Positions 11,186-25,194 are shown, counted from the stretch's first letter. The stretch: DNA of 64,000 nucleotides from Ascidia mentula (GCA_947561715.1 OX387199.1:13831001-13895000); one strand, 5' to 3'. Program-made: numbers and translations. The notes: a model not told the origin generated them from the sequence alone.

Positions 11186-14100
11186 ATGTTGTGCCCTAAA
11201 CACTTTTTACAAAATGTGGGAATTTACAAGAATTTTTGTAGATTTGCTAATATTTCCTGCACAATTTTGAAACCAAACAATGCCCAAGACTTTGCGGGGT
11301 TATCAAGTAGAATACTTATTTCTGCACATGTCAGAGCTAAGAGCTCCAAGGCTAGAACATTAGACATTGCCAACATACCTGACATACAAGACTTTTTATC
11401 CAAGAAAACGGAACTACAGCATATTGCCATAGAAAATGCAGATGATGAAATTCCTTACTTACAAAATCCCACTTACGACGGCTATCCATTTGGAAAGTCT
11501 GTATATTTTGAAACATATGGTTGTCAAATGAATGTCAATGATGCTGAGTACGCTTGGGCTGTTTTGAAACAAGCTGGATTTAAAAGAGTGCAGAGTTATG
11601 AAAAAGTAAATACATTTTATTGTGCAATTTTGATGAAAGTGAAATAATTTGCCTCCTGGTGAAAATACCTGATTTGTTAGGTGGTTTAGATGTCTAAATA
11701 CACAAGTTAATCAAAAAGGCAAATTCTCTACTCTTACCCAAATCATTACTTGTTTAGGCTGATGTTGTTTTATTGGTAACATGTTCAATACGTGAAAAAG
11801 CTGAAGAAAAGATTTGGTACAGACTTGCCTCTTTAAGGGGTCTAAAAAGAAAGGAGCCTGGAATTGGTTTTCCCAAACTTGGGGTTCTTGGTATGTGACA
11901 GTTTGTGCCCTCTCTATGCAATTTTGGTTCAACAGGTGTTCATGATGTAATGGCGCAATAATTATTTTTTATTGAACAAAAACAGCATAACTTAATAACT
12001 TGTTCTTGCAAGGATGCATGGCTGAAAGACTGAAGCAGAAAATTGTAGAACAAGAGAAGGCTGTTGACATTATTGCTGGACCAGATGCTTACAGGTGGCA
12101 ATTATTATTGTTAAATAATAAAATGTCCCCAAAATATAGTTAACCTCTTTTAGAGACCTACCACGCTTATTGGAACAAGCCACAAATGATTCCACAACTG
12201 CTATTAATGTTATGCTTTCAGTTGATGAAACATATGCTGATATAATGCCAGTTCGCATGAATGAAAAATCAAAAACTGCATTTGTGTAAGTTTAAATAAA
12301 ATACTTTTGCTTTATTCTGATTGTAAATCATCAATTTTCATCAAGCCATATGAATACATACAATCAACTGTTTGAAATTTCAATTTTTTTTTCAACTTTG
12401 TGGTTTAGATCAATTATGAGGGGATGTGACAACATGTGCAGTTACTGCATAGTTCCATTCACCCGGGGACAGGAGAGAAGTAGACCTGTGAAATCAATTG
12501 TAGATGAAATAAAACAATTGTCAGATCAGGTATATATGTTTTACTTTAAAGCCAATTTAATTTGTTTTGTGTAACTTTCCTAAAAGGGCATAAAGCAAGT
12601 GATGCTTCTTGGGCAAAACGTTAACAGTTATCGCGATATGTCTGAAGTTCAACAAAGGCCCCCATCACACGATGTGGCGCCAATGAGCAAAGGTACACTA
12701 ATTTTTTTGTTTAACTGTCAATCTAATTATACATTTAGTTGTAACATTTTTGATGTATACATATTTGCAAAATAATTATGGTTATGAGAACTGCCTTTAG
12801 TTTAATTTTCTTGATTTGACGATACAATATTATATTCCTGAGACTCTAAAAGGAGTAAATCAGCACCATTGTTTGATTCTTTTAACGTAAATCTTTATAT
12901 TGACAACACAATTCATAGATGGTTTGTAACCAGGTTTTAAAACCATTTATAAACCAAAGTTGGGTGGCTTGCGGTTTGCTGATCTGTTAGAAAAAGTTTC
13001 ACAAGTTGATAGTGATATGAGAATTCGATTTATGTCACCCCACCCAAAAGATTTTCCAGACGAGGTAAAAAAATTCTGTGCAATTAAAATATTTCAATTT
13101 TACATAACTATTCTTCAGACCGTTATTTTTTAAATACACGATTTTCATAAAGGTACTTCACCTGATAGCGGAACAAAGTAACATTTGTAGTCATCTTCAC
13201 CTTCCTGCTCAAAGTGGAAGTTCAAGGGTCTTGGAAGCAATGAGAAGAGGGTATTTAACCAATCCTATAATTTTGTTATGTAATTGACTTTGAAGTAACA
13301 AACAGTGCTGTAATAATATGAGATATTGCCCTAGGAACAAACTCAACATTAATTTGTCTTTTTTGACTTGTATCTGGTGAAGTTTTGTCAGATATATTTA
13401 CTTTTGCATATCTATGTACTTTCAGGCATACCAGGGAAGATTATTTAAACTTGGTTGATCGCATCCGATCGTTGATTCCAGATGTAAGTCTCTCAACTGA
13501 TATTATCACTGGATTTTGTTCTGAAAATGAGAGTGACCACCTGGACACTGTAGATCTCATTGACCAAGTGAAATACAATTATGCATTTCTGTTCAAATAC
13601 AGCATGCGAAAAGTAGGTATTTATTCTGAAAAGATTCCAACTTTTAGTTTACTTCTTGCTTGCCGCAGAAAACACATGCTTACCACAAAATGAAAGATGA
13701 TGTGAGCAACGAAACCAAACAGAAAAGACTTCTCCAGATTATTGATGTCTATCAGAAAAGGTTGATTGAAGCAAATTCCATGTTTTTTGAAAGGCCACAA
13801 TTAATTCTCATTGAAAAGGTACAACAACAAAAAATTATGTTCACTGCTGGACACCTTTGTTGTGTTAAAAACTAATAACTTCACACGAACTCCACAATTT
13901 GTTAAACAAACGTATACTTGTATAATGATATATTCTGGGTAATTATGCATTGCCACAAGTTGTTCATGTTGTGCTAAGCCACTAGAAAAGAACCCAGAGA
14001 TGTTGATGGGGAGAAACGATGGCGGAATAAAAACTTACATACCGCGAGCGCACATACCTGTGGCTAAAAATAGCCAAACTGTAGTAGTACCTAAACCGGG

Positions 14101-14562
14101 CGATTATGTCGTCGTCAAGGTAAGTAAACTCCCTTTATTTTATGTGAATGCGAAATATTTTACCTATTACACAATATATTTGGATTGGTTTTTAATGTTA
14201 AAACACTTTGAGAACAGAAATGCCTTGTGTACGTTATGCTATGAACTACCATTCGTCAAGATAACGTTTCCAAGATACAAAATTTAATTTACTGTTTCAG
14301 TGTACTCAGGTCACCTTATTTTAAATTCATTCTTTCAGTTGTTGTGAATAGACAAGTAGCATCAGTATTTAAAAATACATTGCATAAAAATATAGCCAAC
14401 TTGAGTCTGATCTTGCTACATGCTGATTTATTTTATTTTTTGCAGGTGATATCATACAAACCAAACTCCTTTCACGCCGAATCATTGTATCTTAGCAATC
14501 TTAAAAAGTTTTATTCAGAGCAATGTGATGTGAAAAAACTTTTGGACGCCAGGAATTTTTGA
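11186..14562 (+). CDS. CDK5RAP1: CDK5RAP1, tRNA methylthiotransferase (radical SAM)
   Basis: Converts i6A37 to ms2i6A37 in tRNAs, mainly mitochondrial in animals. Twelve exons: 11186-11605, 11758-11890, 12013-12094, 12154-12285, 12409-12529, 12587-12692, 12934-13064, 13153-13250, 13426-13612, 13669-13818, 13979-14119 and 14446-14562. All phases agree and give 605 residues, close to the human length. The N-terminal UPF0004 domain has [29 protein letters not shown] and a GCMAERLKQ cysteine. The radical-SAM cluster motif is CDNMCSYC, followed by [13 protein letters not shown]. Later come [42 protein letters not shown] and [13 protein letters not shown]-terminal TRAM-like part holds [12 protein letters not shown]. 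The start at 11186 gives a basic, Phe-rich N-terminus that could act as mitochondrial import sequence. Confidence 0.95.
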
Positions 14563-14771
14563 ATACAAAAAAAACGCTATGTCAATGTCAACAAATGTGG
14601 TGTTCATTTCATGAAAACTATCTATTTAATAAGATCAGTGGGTTGGTCTGACTCGCTGTTTAGTTGTTTTATCAATCTGCGGGCAACACTTTAGTGTTTC
14701 CCTTGGTGTATTTACGATACCCGACCTAACATGTTTTATCATTACGTTCGGATTTCTGTCCGAGCAAGGTT

Positions 14772-16008
14772 TTATAGATTTGCAGCATAAACGTTGTTTA
14801 CGATGTAGACACAATTTTTGAGCGTTGTGGCCAAAATGTAATTTTGGACGTGCGAAGATATTTTCGACAGAGCATAATCCGCAAGTAATCGACTGGAGAG
14901 TTTTCTATTGAAGGCTCCGACAGGCATTTCTATTGAAGGACTGTTGTCCTGGACTGTAAACATAAAACACAAATGTGTACAAAAGAAACAGGCGCCAATA
15001 GCAAAACATCTAGGCAGCTGGGCTCGGCAAAAAAAATGCAACCTCCTTTAATTATGCCTACTTCAATAGAGCCAGTATTTGCACAGATATCCCGCACTCT
15101 AATAATGCGTATAAAATGCAGAAACCGAAAAATATTACAAAAGGATAAACCTACTGTTTTGTGTAATTGTTTCGCTGGTAGAACATTTACTCCAGTGATC
15201 GACAAGAAATGAATGTAAAACTGGAATGAAGGTGTCGGGTTTGCCGCTGTTGTCGATGTGCAGGTACTTGGACACGTTGTCATACACACGGGATAATTTG
15301 CTGGTTAAGTCAAGCTTACGATTTAACAAAAATGAATATTGTTGCTCACAAGTTTACCTGTTTTCAGTCCGGACCTTATGGAGGTTGGCAATAGTTCTTA
15401 CATCGCATTGAGGTGTTCTTTTTCGTACGAGTTTCAAAATAATGCAGAAGATACTCTTGATATACCTACACATAAGCTTGACGTCTGGTGCTTCCAAAGT
15501 GTGGTCCAGTATTGGCTGCAAGGTAAATGTCATTTAATTAAAGTGCACGTGTAGAGGCTCAAAAAAATATTTTTCCACAAGCACCTGAGCCTTTTGAAAT
15601 ACAAAAAAACGCAACACAATTAAGCTATCACCTGCAAAAGCATTTTGCGATCAATGCCATCACGGATTTTGTCGTGTTTGCGTGCAGTCCGTTCATATTT
15701 TTCAGAAAGGTCGTCGGCAATTTTGTGTAGGTCATCAAATTTTTGCCTTACGCTTTCGATTCTCTTTTCGATGTCTCTTAGCCTGGAAGCAAAAAAATAT
15801 AAACCTCATTTTTTGGTTAAGAATCGAAAAAGTTGCGTCAACAAATGTCATTTTTCTGCAATTTACATTGATTTTGAAAAAGAACACACAAATAACATTC
15901 CTACACTTACTTGTCATTTGTTTGCTCAATAGATTGACACACATCAGCAGAGAGCCTTTCATTTGCTTTGCTGTCAAAAGAGACGTTGGGTAAAAATTGC
16001 AGAGGCAT
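14772..16008 (-). CDS. coiled-coil protein, possibly HAUS2-like (augmin subunit)
   Basis: Five exons on the minus strand join in phase: 16008-15911, 15782-15632, 15515-15358, 15300-15191 and 14953-14772, giving 232 residues. Residues about 20-85 form a charged coiled coil with RDIEKRIESVRQKFDDLHKI and LSEKYERTARKHDKIRD. A PILDHTLEAPDVKLMCRYIK segment and a further helical half follow, with VRTIANLHKVRTENSKLS and then YDNVSKYLHI. Length, the coiled-coil order and the P-x-EA/P-x-x-x-x-x-RY-like segment are compatible with the augmin subunit HAUS2 (about 235 residues in human). The resemblance is weak and by eye only. A C-terminal Nup88-like coiled coil was the alternative considered. The gene converges on CDK5RAP1 and lies head-to-head with the phosphatase gene. 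Confidence 0.6.
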
Positions 16009-16691
16009 TTTGCCATTTAAAAACATGTAACCGCAATCTTTTTTTTGATATAATTTTTTGAAAACCTTGCATTGTGTATTTGTAGCCAAACAAACGGATT
16101 AAACAAACGCAATACAGGCGTCACAAATAAATAAATAAATTTATTTTTAAAGCGAAAAAGGCCTGCCTGTGCTGCCCCATGTTCGCTGGGCTGTAACGAG
16201 CAAACGCAAAGGAGAAAGAAAGCGGCTCGTTTAAGAACAGTAAAAGCGTCCCATGAATTATGTCAGGCATGAAGTTAGAACCGATGTCATGGTGCGATTG
16301 TTTCATTTGTTTCCGCGAAGTCAGCGACATTGATTATCTGTGGCAATAAAAAGGAATAGTATGAGCTTAAGACATAGGCTACGAAGCTTTACATTTGTTG
16401 CGCAAAATGGCATACAACTTTTTAAGTTATTATCTTGAAGAAAGTATACGTATAGCCTACTAAATTAAACATTCTTTTTTAATTGTCGCTGTGTGACTAC
16501 GTTTAGTATTCTGCTTTGGTTTTACATGGTGCTCACTGTAAAGGTCGTGTGCAAAAAGGTAATAATATAAACAATTACATATATCATTTTATCTTGAGGT
16601 CCAATCCAATATAGGCTACTTTCTTAATGTATTTTAAAATTGTAGATTCTGACATTTAGTTACAAATATTAGGTAGCCAAATTTGTACAAA
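16009..16691. other. shared upstream region between two divergent genes
   Basis: About 680 bp separates the start codons of the coiled-coil gene (-) and the sphingosine-1-phosphate phosphatase gene (+). No coding exon was recognised. It is a candidate bidirectional promoter; no specific motif can be defended. Confidence 0.45.
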
Positions 16692-19600
16692 ATGTCATTA
16701 CGAAGTGGAACTCTTTCTTTACAAAGTGATGACTGTGTCAAACAGAAACCTATGTACATGGAAAGAAAATCAAGTCACTATGTTCATGCACCAATCGGTA
16801 TGTGACTTACTAACTAAAGTCTTTCTACTGAATCTTTCACTCAATTTTCTGGTGCTATTTTGATTTATTTATTAGATAAGTTTGGGTCTGGAGGGCGTTG
16901 GTTTCGTCACAAATTATTGGATGGAATTCTTGTTGGAACCCCAGTGTTGCTTACAATTCAACGCCACCGAACCAAAATACGAACCAATTTAATGAAAATA
17001 CTTAGTTTCCTTGGAACAGAAGATTTTTATACTGTACTTTTCCTTTTTCTTATTTGGTAAAAAAAGTTGTTGTGTAAATGCCCATTGTTGCTTGTACACA
17101 ATACATACATCTTTAAGGTTGGTGGATTCTAGATTCGGTCGCCTATTTGGAATTTTAATGTACATTGGTTTTTATACCACTGGATTTTTGAAAACAATGC
17201 TATGTATGCCAAGACCACCTTGTCCACCTATTGAACCTCTGGAAAAGGCATTTGACTGGTAAATTATTCTTACAAGAGTTAGTGTGTATAAAAGATTCCT
17301 ATATTCCTAATGAAATATTTTTTAGGGCTCTCCCAAGCCATCATTCACTTCTAGGTGTGATTCTACCCTGGTATATTTGGCTTTACACAAACTTGCACTA
17401 CGAGATGAGCACGTTGGAAATGAGTGTAGTTTGCACTCTAATCGTTTTTTGTAAGTACTTATTTAAATTTCATAGGGTTGTATTCAATACACCTTAATCC
17501 TGGCATGTAGCTTGTAGTTTATTTATATAACCTGGTAAATTGCCACAGTGCAAACATGAAAAATAGGTTGTGTGTATTTACATTTCACAAAGTCGCCAAG
17601 TGGACATTTCGATACAAATTATTGATTTATAACAAACATGGCATCCATGGTGTTGGGGTCACAATTCTATACGAGGGTCAGGATTGCATATTTTTTACAT
17701 TATTTATTTCCACCAGCATTTGCGCCTGAAAAGAATTCCTTTTAAATGTATATGTAAACTTTTTTGACAAAAAAAACCTGTAATTGATGAAACTCTGCGA
17801 TGTGGTCTCATGGCCCACCTAACAACATCTTGCACATAAAATCATCTTAAAAATATAACACCTTCATGCCATTAAAAATGCGTTAAGTTCATATTTTAGC
17901 TCTGGTATTGTAATTACTTACAACAACAAAATTATTCAACCCAAAGTGGGAAACTTACCATCTTGTCTTGTCAGGGTCATTTGGAGTTCTTCTTAGTCGA
18001 CTTTATCTTGGAGTCCACAGTCCAGCGGATATTGTGTGTGGGGGGATTGTTGGTGTGTTGGTGCTTTCTTTGTGGATGCAGGTGCGGTGCTTAAGTGTAC
18101 TATATTCTAACACCACGGCTAAAAAAATTCTACACTTAATTAGCCTTGATTTCAGTTTTGTCTCTGGTAATATTAGGTTCATGTTGCATACTAGAAAATG
18201 AATACAAAAAATCATCATTTTTTGGCAGCATTCTGTTTTTTCCAACGACTTACAAGGTTTTACCAACAAGCATTATTTGACAAAGAATTAAGTGTTTGAA
18301 ATAACTTTTGAAATGAGTAAAATAAGTTTAAAATGTTATACGTATAGTTGTTTGTGGTATGGAAACTTGTACTCATTGGTCAATGTACTGACTTAGTTTA
18401 TTTAGCATTATGTTTATGTTGCTTCTTCTGTTGTAGGTGGATGACTATGTTGATTTTTATATCAGTCAGCAGAGATTGGAGCCACAACTAAAGTTGCTCG
18501 CTGCCATGTTTTTTCTTTTATGCATTCATCCAGTTGTTGAGAAAGGAAACCCATCATTTACAGACACTGTACGGTTAATAGTTGATTCGCTGTTCGCATA
18601 ACATAATATTGAAAAAGATTTGGATTGTATTTTGGCGGTCACCGGAAAGTTGACTTTTAGGTTGTAATCACACTTGATTTCGGTAAAAAAATGCCAAAAC
18701 AACTTACTAAAAATGGAAAAATGTGTTTTCGTTTGCGTAAAAGGTCCAAATATTGATCATATTTTGGATTGCAGTGTATTGTGGGTGGAGTTGCATCTGG
18801 GATAATTCTTGCTCGGAGCCAACGCTCTCGGTTTTTGGGCATGCAAGCTGTTTTAGAAGTACATCCAAATATACCGCTACTGCAATTCGGCTTAATTTCT
18901 GTCATGCGTTTGGTAATGGGTAAGTCAATTTCATAGCATTCATGATATCATTCACAAGATTGTTCATTAAATCATTCACAAGCCTGTTAATGATGGCTAT
19001 GCCCCTGAAACAGAATATCACATTTATTTTTTAACTTATTGTAAAATGTGCTGCAACAGAAATGATCAAATGCTTTGTAAAGTATATATAATTTGCCTGG
19101 AAAGAAAAGTTATGCTTCGACAAATAGCACAGACAAAGAAGTGGATTTCGAAGATGATTTGTTAATTAAAGTAAAGTCTATACATTTTTTTATTGCGTAC
19201 ACCAATTTTAAACAGTTACCAGTTTTTTTTATATTATACAGGATGGTTTTCTATTGCTGGTATCTCAAAATAATTTGGTGCGTGATAGTGTTGCCATATA
19301 AATATCACAACGGTCCGGACATGCTTTCCTGTTTGTGACGTAATAATCGTTTTAGTCCTGACGCAATTAGCGGCGAAAAGGTTCAGCAGTGGCACTCATG
19401 GTACTCTCCCTGTTCGTTCATATCCGTTTGCGTGTTTCCTAAATGTGATGAATGTTGGGTGATACGTATCAGTGGTCCACGGATGTTTACCTTTGAAGTT
19501 TATTGGCGCCTTTTCCAAGATAAAAATTCATGCGAAAATCTAAATACATGCAAGCTTTAGAGGTAGAAAAATCCGCTAACGCACATGTGCCGTGAATTTA

Positions 19601-21822
19601 TCGAAAAAAAAAAAAGCGAAGACTATCCAAGATCATGCGAGATTAGAGCAATGTCTCTGAAAAACTTCAAATCTTAAATGTTGAATCTTGAAATCTGAAA
19701 TGTTTGAAATCTTATTGGGGTAGTATAAATTGTACAAAATAATTTGTTTGTGCATTTTTTAGTGTAATTTGCCTTGTGAACCTCATGGATACAAAAAGGA
19801 ATTTTGACTAGTACTGGCGTTTTGGTTATTTTAATGCATGTAGTATGTACTGGATGTAAGAAAATATCTGCAAAACAGTTCTGCTTGTGTTTGTTGCAGT
19901 AGACTGTCGCATTTGTTTCTTTGTCTGCCCAACTGTGCTGGTGTACCGAAACGGATTGAAATAATTTAACAAACAGCAAGTCTGGTTTCATTTACTCTTC
20001 TATGTTTTAGTCGCTGACCTATAAAGGTACTTTGACCGTCGTTAGTTTATGCGAGTATTAGGCGAACTTTGAACGTTTGCAATTTCGGTCGTCGTAAAGA
20101 TGGTACAAAGTTCGCAACGACTACCAGCAAAAAAAGGCGTAAAACCCGACCTTAATATCACTGCCATCAGGCATTAGCCGATGTTTACAAGCAAATTATG
20201 CCGTTTCAGTAAGAGATTCCATTAATTTTGATGTATACAAATTTAAATTTACATTGCAATCATAATCTTTGACAAAATTTCGTTTCCTTTGCAAACGTCC
20301 ACAACGATCATGCCATTGTATTGCAATCCGCTGAGTTCAATGCAAGTGGATTGTTTACTGCGAAAAGTGTGGGGCAATTGAAGTTGCTTTTCAGTGGTTG
20401 GATTAATCACGTTATCGAGCAACCTTTGTACCCGTCAGACCATATGATTCCATGTAATTTGTTTAATTGTCGATAAAGGTTTGTCAACACTTGAGGCGAG
20501 GATTTAAACCACCTGACGCCACCAATGTGTTGTGTTACGACTGGCTGGTTTTGCCACAAAGCAAAGTACGCAGTAAAAACACAAAACAAACTCGTATATT
20601 ACTACATATGACAATACTACATTTCTCTTACAAGTAAATGTATGTCAATCTGTACGACCACCGCCGCCGACATTCCGTTGTTAACCGCTATTGTGGCTCA
20701 ACTATGCTATAACCACCCACAAAAATCCAGATCGGTTCAAATTGGAAACTTGCGCATCGTTGCGTCCGTTTCTGTGATGTGTTGATTTGTCAAAACAGTA
20801 ATGGCACTATATGGTGTTTTTTACTTTATTTTTGAATTTTTGAAGAGGGTGGATAAATACAGCTCATTTAACATTGTCTAAAATTTTTTAACCCTTGTGT
20901 TAAATTGTCGTTTTTTTGTGATTTTGGTAACATGTCTCCAAAACTGTTTCAAATATTTAAAAAAAAATTATTGTACACAAATAAAATGTGGTGTGCAACC
21001 TTAGAGTGATTGGACTTTGGTAGAACTTAAACATAAACGGAAAAGATGGCCTTTGTAAACTGCAAAAATGTGTTGTTTTTCAAACTATGAATAAAATCAA
21101 ATAAAAAGTATTATATATTGTATGTGCTTAGTGCTTATTGTATACCAAATTTTATATATTGTCTTCCATAACCAGTTCAGTTATTTTGGATTTAATTGCT
21201 TTTTAGTTACACGTTAACAGTATGCCTACAACATACATATTTTGATATGCAGGTGGAATCATTATTATTGTGGTGCGAATTGTCTTGAAATTGGTGCTCA
21301 GCGCATTTTTCAAGCTTTTATTTCGGTCAGCGGGCCTGGCGATCTATAGCAGCTCCAAATACAGGAAGAGCATGCCCCCAAATCCTAAACACTACACCAA
21401 AGAATTTCTACTGCCCCCAATTTATGTAAGTTTTCTAAGAGCAGATTTTGACCCATGTGGCGTGCATTTTACTGATTGTGATTGAATTTGTCATTATATT
21501 ATTTTGTCAATTAATGTAAATAAATTGTTTGCAGCCGACCACAACAAAACACAGCGACGACGATTCCAAAGATTCGAGTGATTCGTCTAGTGACGTCAGT
21601 GCCGACAGTATGACGTCATCAAAATCAGACGAGCCGGTGCACATTGAGTGCCCCTCGTGGCTCGGTTACATACAAGTGTGGAATGCTGTGTTTTCTCTTA
21701 CCCGTAAAAACGACCGGGAACCGTGGGACCTCGATGCCCCTGTGAAAACCATCGTATACTCATTCATAACCTACATTGGCATCGAATTAGTCCCGCGCGC
21801 GTTCAATTTTGTTGGCATTTAA
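16692..21822 (+). CDS. sphingosine-1-phosphate phosphatase (PAP2 family, SGPP-like)
   Basis: ER membrane enzyme that dephosphorylates sphingoid-base phosphates. Nine exons: 16692-16797, 16876-17056, 17118-17258, 17326-17450, 17975-18081, 18437-18568, 18775-18919, 21253-21425 and 21535-21822. The phases agree and give 465 residues. All three lipid-phosphatase motifs are present: KTMLCMPRP (K-x6-RP), LPSHHSLLG (PSxH) and SRLYLGVHSPAD (SR-x5-H-x3-D), with the catalytic histidines kept. Several hydrophobic segments flank them. The C-terminus has an Asp/Ser-rich acidic stretch (HSDDDSKDSSDSSSD), then a last TM region. The start at 16692 is the first Met of an open frame that splices in phase. The 2.3-kb intron at 18920-21252 is unusually long for this neighbourhood. 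Confidence 0.93.
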
Positions 21823-23249
21823 ACTGGCATTTTGACAACTAGTTCCACAGCCAGTGCTTAACCACGTACCGCGGTGATTCGCTCCAACGGCAATCGCCCT
21901 AACGTTCTTGTTTTAAAATGTTGACTTCAACCAATGAAGATATGTTTCTTTCGAGATATGTCTCTTTTCTACATTTTGTTTCAGCTCCCGCGTTTCAACT
22001 ACAACAAGGTTCTTGTAACGTTGCAGTTGTAAGTGTGATGCATTGACGTTTTATGCTATTTTTAGCGTAATACTAGGTTTAATATTCTCAAAAAATATTA
22101 TCAAATGGACAAATCCACAAACTGTATCGCGCACGGTTTCGTATGGTTGCCTATATATACGACACACTTACGTTTAGTGTTTGTTTATTATTTAATTCAT
22201 GTTCTTTTTACTATGGCAGTAACTTATTGTTTTTGCCTCTGTAGGTATAACATGGCATTATCATATTTCTGTTGTGTAAACTGCACACACCATAATTTGC
22301 CCGACCACGAGAAATCCTGTGTGTTTGCAGGAAATTGAACAATATAAAATTTACATCTGTATGATGTTATTGCAAATTGATTTTCGTTTCAAAATGCATA
22401 AAGTAACCAGGAGAAATGTGTTCTCTTTCTGGTTGGTATACTCTACCTTTTTCCCTTCGCTTGGTGCGCAATTTTATAGTTGTGAAATTGAAATCACATG
22501 ACATCGCTGTAACATTTGTTGTTGTTGCAACATTTTCTGTTAGTGATTGACTATAAATGTAAAACAAAACGCGGTTTGACGAAGTAGGCCTACATTTTCG
22601 AACTGTGCCAAAACGTTCATGTTGACGAGGTTACGCACATGGATACCAGTATGGTGGGCGTTATATTAACGTTCTTATTAAGTTTGTTGAAAAAATTTAG
22701 GAAATTCTTTTTGCTGCAAATTCCACCATTTCAATGTTTTTTTTAACGTTTTGGGCCGCAGTTTTGTTGTGTAGTTGTTTCTTATTGTTTTGTGTCTTTT
22801 GTTTGTTTGATATTTACTTCTCGCCTCTCGTATAGCTAGAAAATAAAACAATTACTTTGAAACTGCAGGACAAACAGTTGAAATCTGTTTTAGGTGGATT
22901 ATAAATGAATACATAAGCTAGTGCTTGAAAATAATGTGATTTTTTTTTCAAGCGATATATGTAAATGGTAGCTAATAATTACAACGTCTGAGCATAGATT
23001 TTGTGGATTGTAAAGTCTAGTCATAACCACAAATGGTTTGCTATACCCCGTTTGCTGTTTAAGTTTTCAAATCATTCCATTATCGCCCGTTATGCTTGAC
23101 TGCACCGCACTCATGTACCAGCTTCCAACCAATAAAATCGTTTAAAATTGTCACGTGAACTTCCCACAGTGCTTCGCTTTCTTTTTGTGGCTTTTGCTAA
23201 GCAAGGTTGATTTGTTGCCAAATAACAGTTGGATTAAACAAAACACAAA
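21823..23249. other. intergenic, 3' flank of phosphatase and promoter side of hnRNP gene
   Basis: No convincing coding exon. The part just upstream of 23250 should contain the hnRNP transcription start; I see no unambiguous TATA box there. Confidence 0.45.
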
Positions 23250-25194
23250 ATGTATGAAAACGGCGGCGATATGAAAAGTGAAGAATCACAATGTAAATCT
23301 GTAAATGATGGTAGTCTAATAAAAATGGCGTCTGACGAAGAGGGGTAAGTTTAGTTGAAAGATGTTGTGACACCGTCTGATTATTTTAATTTTAGCGTAA
23401 AACTGCTTCATGTATGTTTTGTGTTACTGTTTTGACTTGCATTTCGTTGAGTAGCCATCAGACTTTGTTCGAACTATGTTAACAAAATATCTTTTTAGAA
23501 AAATGTTTGTTGGTGGATTGTCATGGGAAACTGATGAAGGTAGGTCACCATCATCATGTTAAAAACTTTGATTTGTTCAACAATACCACCAATTTTTTTA
23601 AGAAAAATTAAGAAACTATTTTGAGCAATATGGAGCAGTGCGAGATTGCACAATTAAACGAGAACAGGAGTCAAACCGATCAAGAGGGTTTGGTTTTATT
23701 CTGTTTGCTGATCCCTTATCTGTGGACAATGTAAAGCTGCATTGATATACTTTACAGAAATTTGTTACTACTTAAAAATTTTAGGTCATTAGTAAGGCAC
23801 CACACAAGCTTGACGGTCGCCAAATTGACCCTAAAAAAGCCAAGGCTTTGAGGAAAGATACTAAATTGTTCGTCGGTGGTTTAAACCCTGATACTACTGA
23901 AGAAACCATTCGTAAACATTTTGCACAATGGGGAGAGGTATGCATGGCTTCAAGCAGTACTCTTTGGTTTATTTAATATGATTTTTCATCTACAATTAGA
24001 TTGATTCTATCGAACGACCAACTGACCGCTCAACAGGCAGACCCCGTGGTTTCTGTTTTATCACATTTGCAAAGGATGGAGTCATTCAAGATGTGATTGG
24101 TCACAGCAAGTTCCATTCAATTGATGGAAGACAGGTCAGATACTTAATATTATATATCATGATACACAACCACTCACACACAATGTGTAAAGTTATGATG
24201 TTTTATGGCAGTGTGAATGCAAAGATGGTGACCCGAAAAAGCAAGGGGGTAGAGGTCGAATGCAAGATGGTAAGTTATTGTTTACAAAGGAAGATTCCAT
24301 ATTTCTTTTTTGTCCACTATAAGTTGCCAAAAAGTAATAATTAGTGTTGTCACTGTAAAAAGTAAGAAATCGTTTTAGAGCCATGTGTAAGTAACCTTGG
24401 TACAGTTTATACTGATGAACATACAGTAATACAGCTATGAATGTTCTTTTGGTTTCAGGAAACCAAGGTGGTTATGGTCAGGGGAATTATCAGTGGCCAA
24501 ACCAGTCATGGTATGGAGGTGGTGGCGGCTACCCTGGAGGTTAGATTTTTTTTACTTGTTATGTAAAAAAGCTCTTACACAAATTGTTTTGGGCCTGTGT
24601 GACATTTTTTGTAGGGTAATGTTGAAAAAAAAGATGTTGGCTATAAAACAAAATATTTTAAGGACCTCACTCATACGTTGTGGATCAAATTCACCCTGCT
24701 TTCGATTTTTAAACAAATGGCTTGCCAAATTTTGTATTTGTGCCCTGTGTTGTGATTAAAATTATATAACATTGCAAAAAACACTGATTTTTTTGTATGA
24801 TCCGCAGGGTATGATTACAACAGTGGTTATGGAAGCTATAGTGGTGGTTATGGAGGGGGGTATGGAGGATATGGTGGTTATGGAGGTGGCTATGGTGGTT
24901 ATGGAGGCTATGGAAACTTTGGCGGATATGGAGGCTATGGTAAGTTATGATGAATAAATCCTTAAAACCTTATTTTGAACACTCAATTTTTCACTCTTCA
25001 TTTGCTTTTACTTAATTTTAGACTACAGTCAAATGCAAGGTGGTGGTAGTGGTGGTGCTGGTGCTGGAGGCGGCAGTGCCGCCGGCGGAGGTACTGGTGC
25101 CAGTGGAGGCAACGGTGGGGGTGGGCAGCAGAACTCCGGCGGAAAAGCTAAAACAGCAGGAAGAGGTGGTCAAAATAATTACAAGCCTTACTGA
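23250..25194 (+). CDS. two-RRM glycine-rich hnRNP (A/B, D/squid-like)
   Basis: RNA-binding protein of the hnRNP A/B-D type, acting in mRNA processing, transport and stability. Nine exons: 23250-23344, 23499-23539, 23603-23730, 23785-23937, 24000-24134, 24212-24269, 24459-24539, 24808-24939 and 25022-25194 (331 residues; the 24459 boundary is good to one base). RRM1 has KMFVGGLSW (RNP2) and SRGFGFILF (RNP1). RRM2 has KLFVGGLNPDTTEE and PRGFCFITF, preceded by the usual linker LDGRQIDPKKAKAL. The tail is almost all Gly/Tyr/Ser repeats (GGYGGGYGGYGG type), then a Gly/Ala/Ser-rich last exon ending NNYKPY, like vertebrate hnRNP D/AB. The low-complexity tail is spread over three exons, so alternative splicing could change its length. 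Confidence 0.93.

Noticed and set aside
14772..16008. Coiled-coil gene as the C-terminus of Nup88
   Set aside because: There is a short LSEKYE-like resemblance, but no beta-propeller exons upstream and the start codon context supports a short protein.
24772..24957. Met/Val-rich frame within the hnRNP glycine-repeat exon
   Set aside because: It is a shifted reading of the GGTTATGGAGG repeat that encodes the Gly/Tyr tail.
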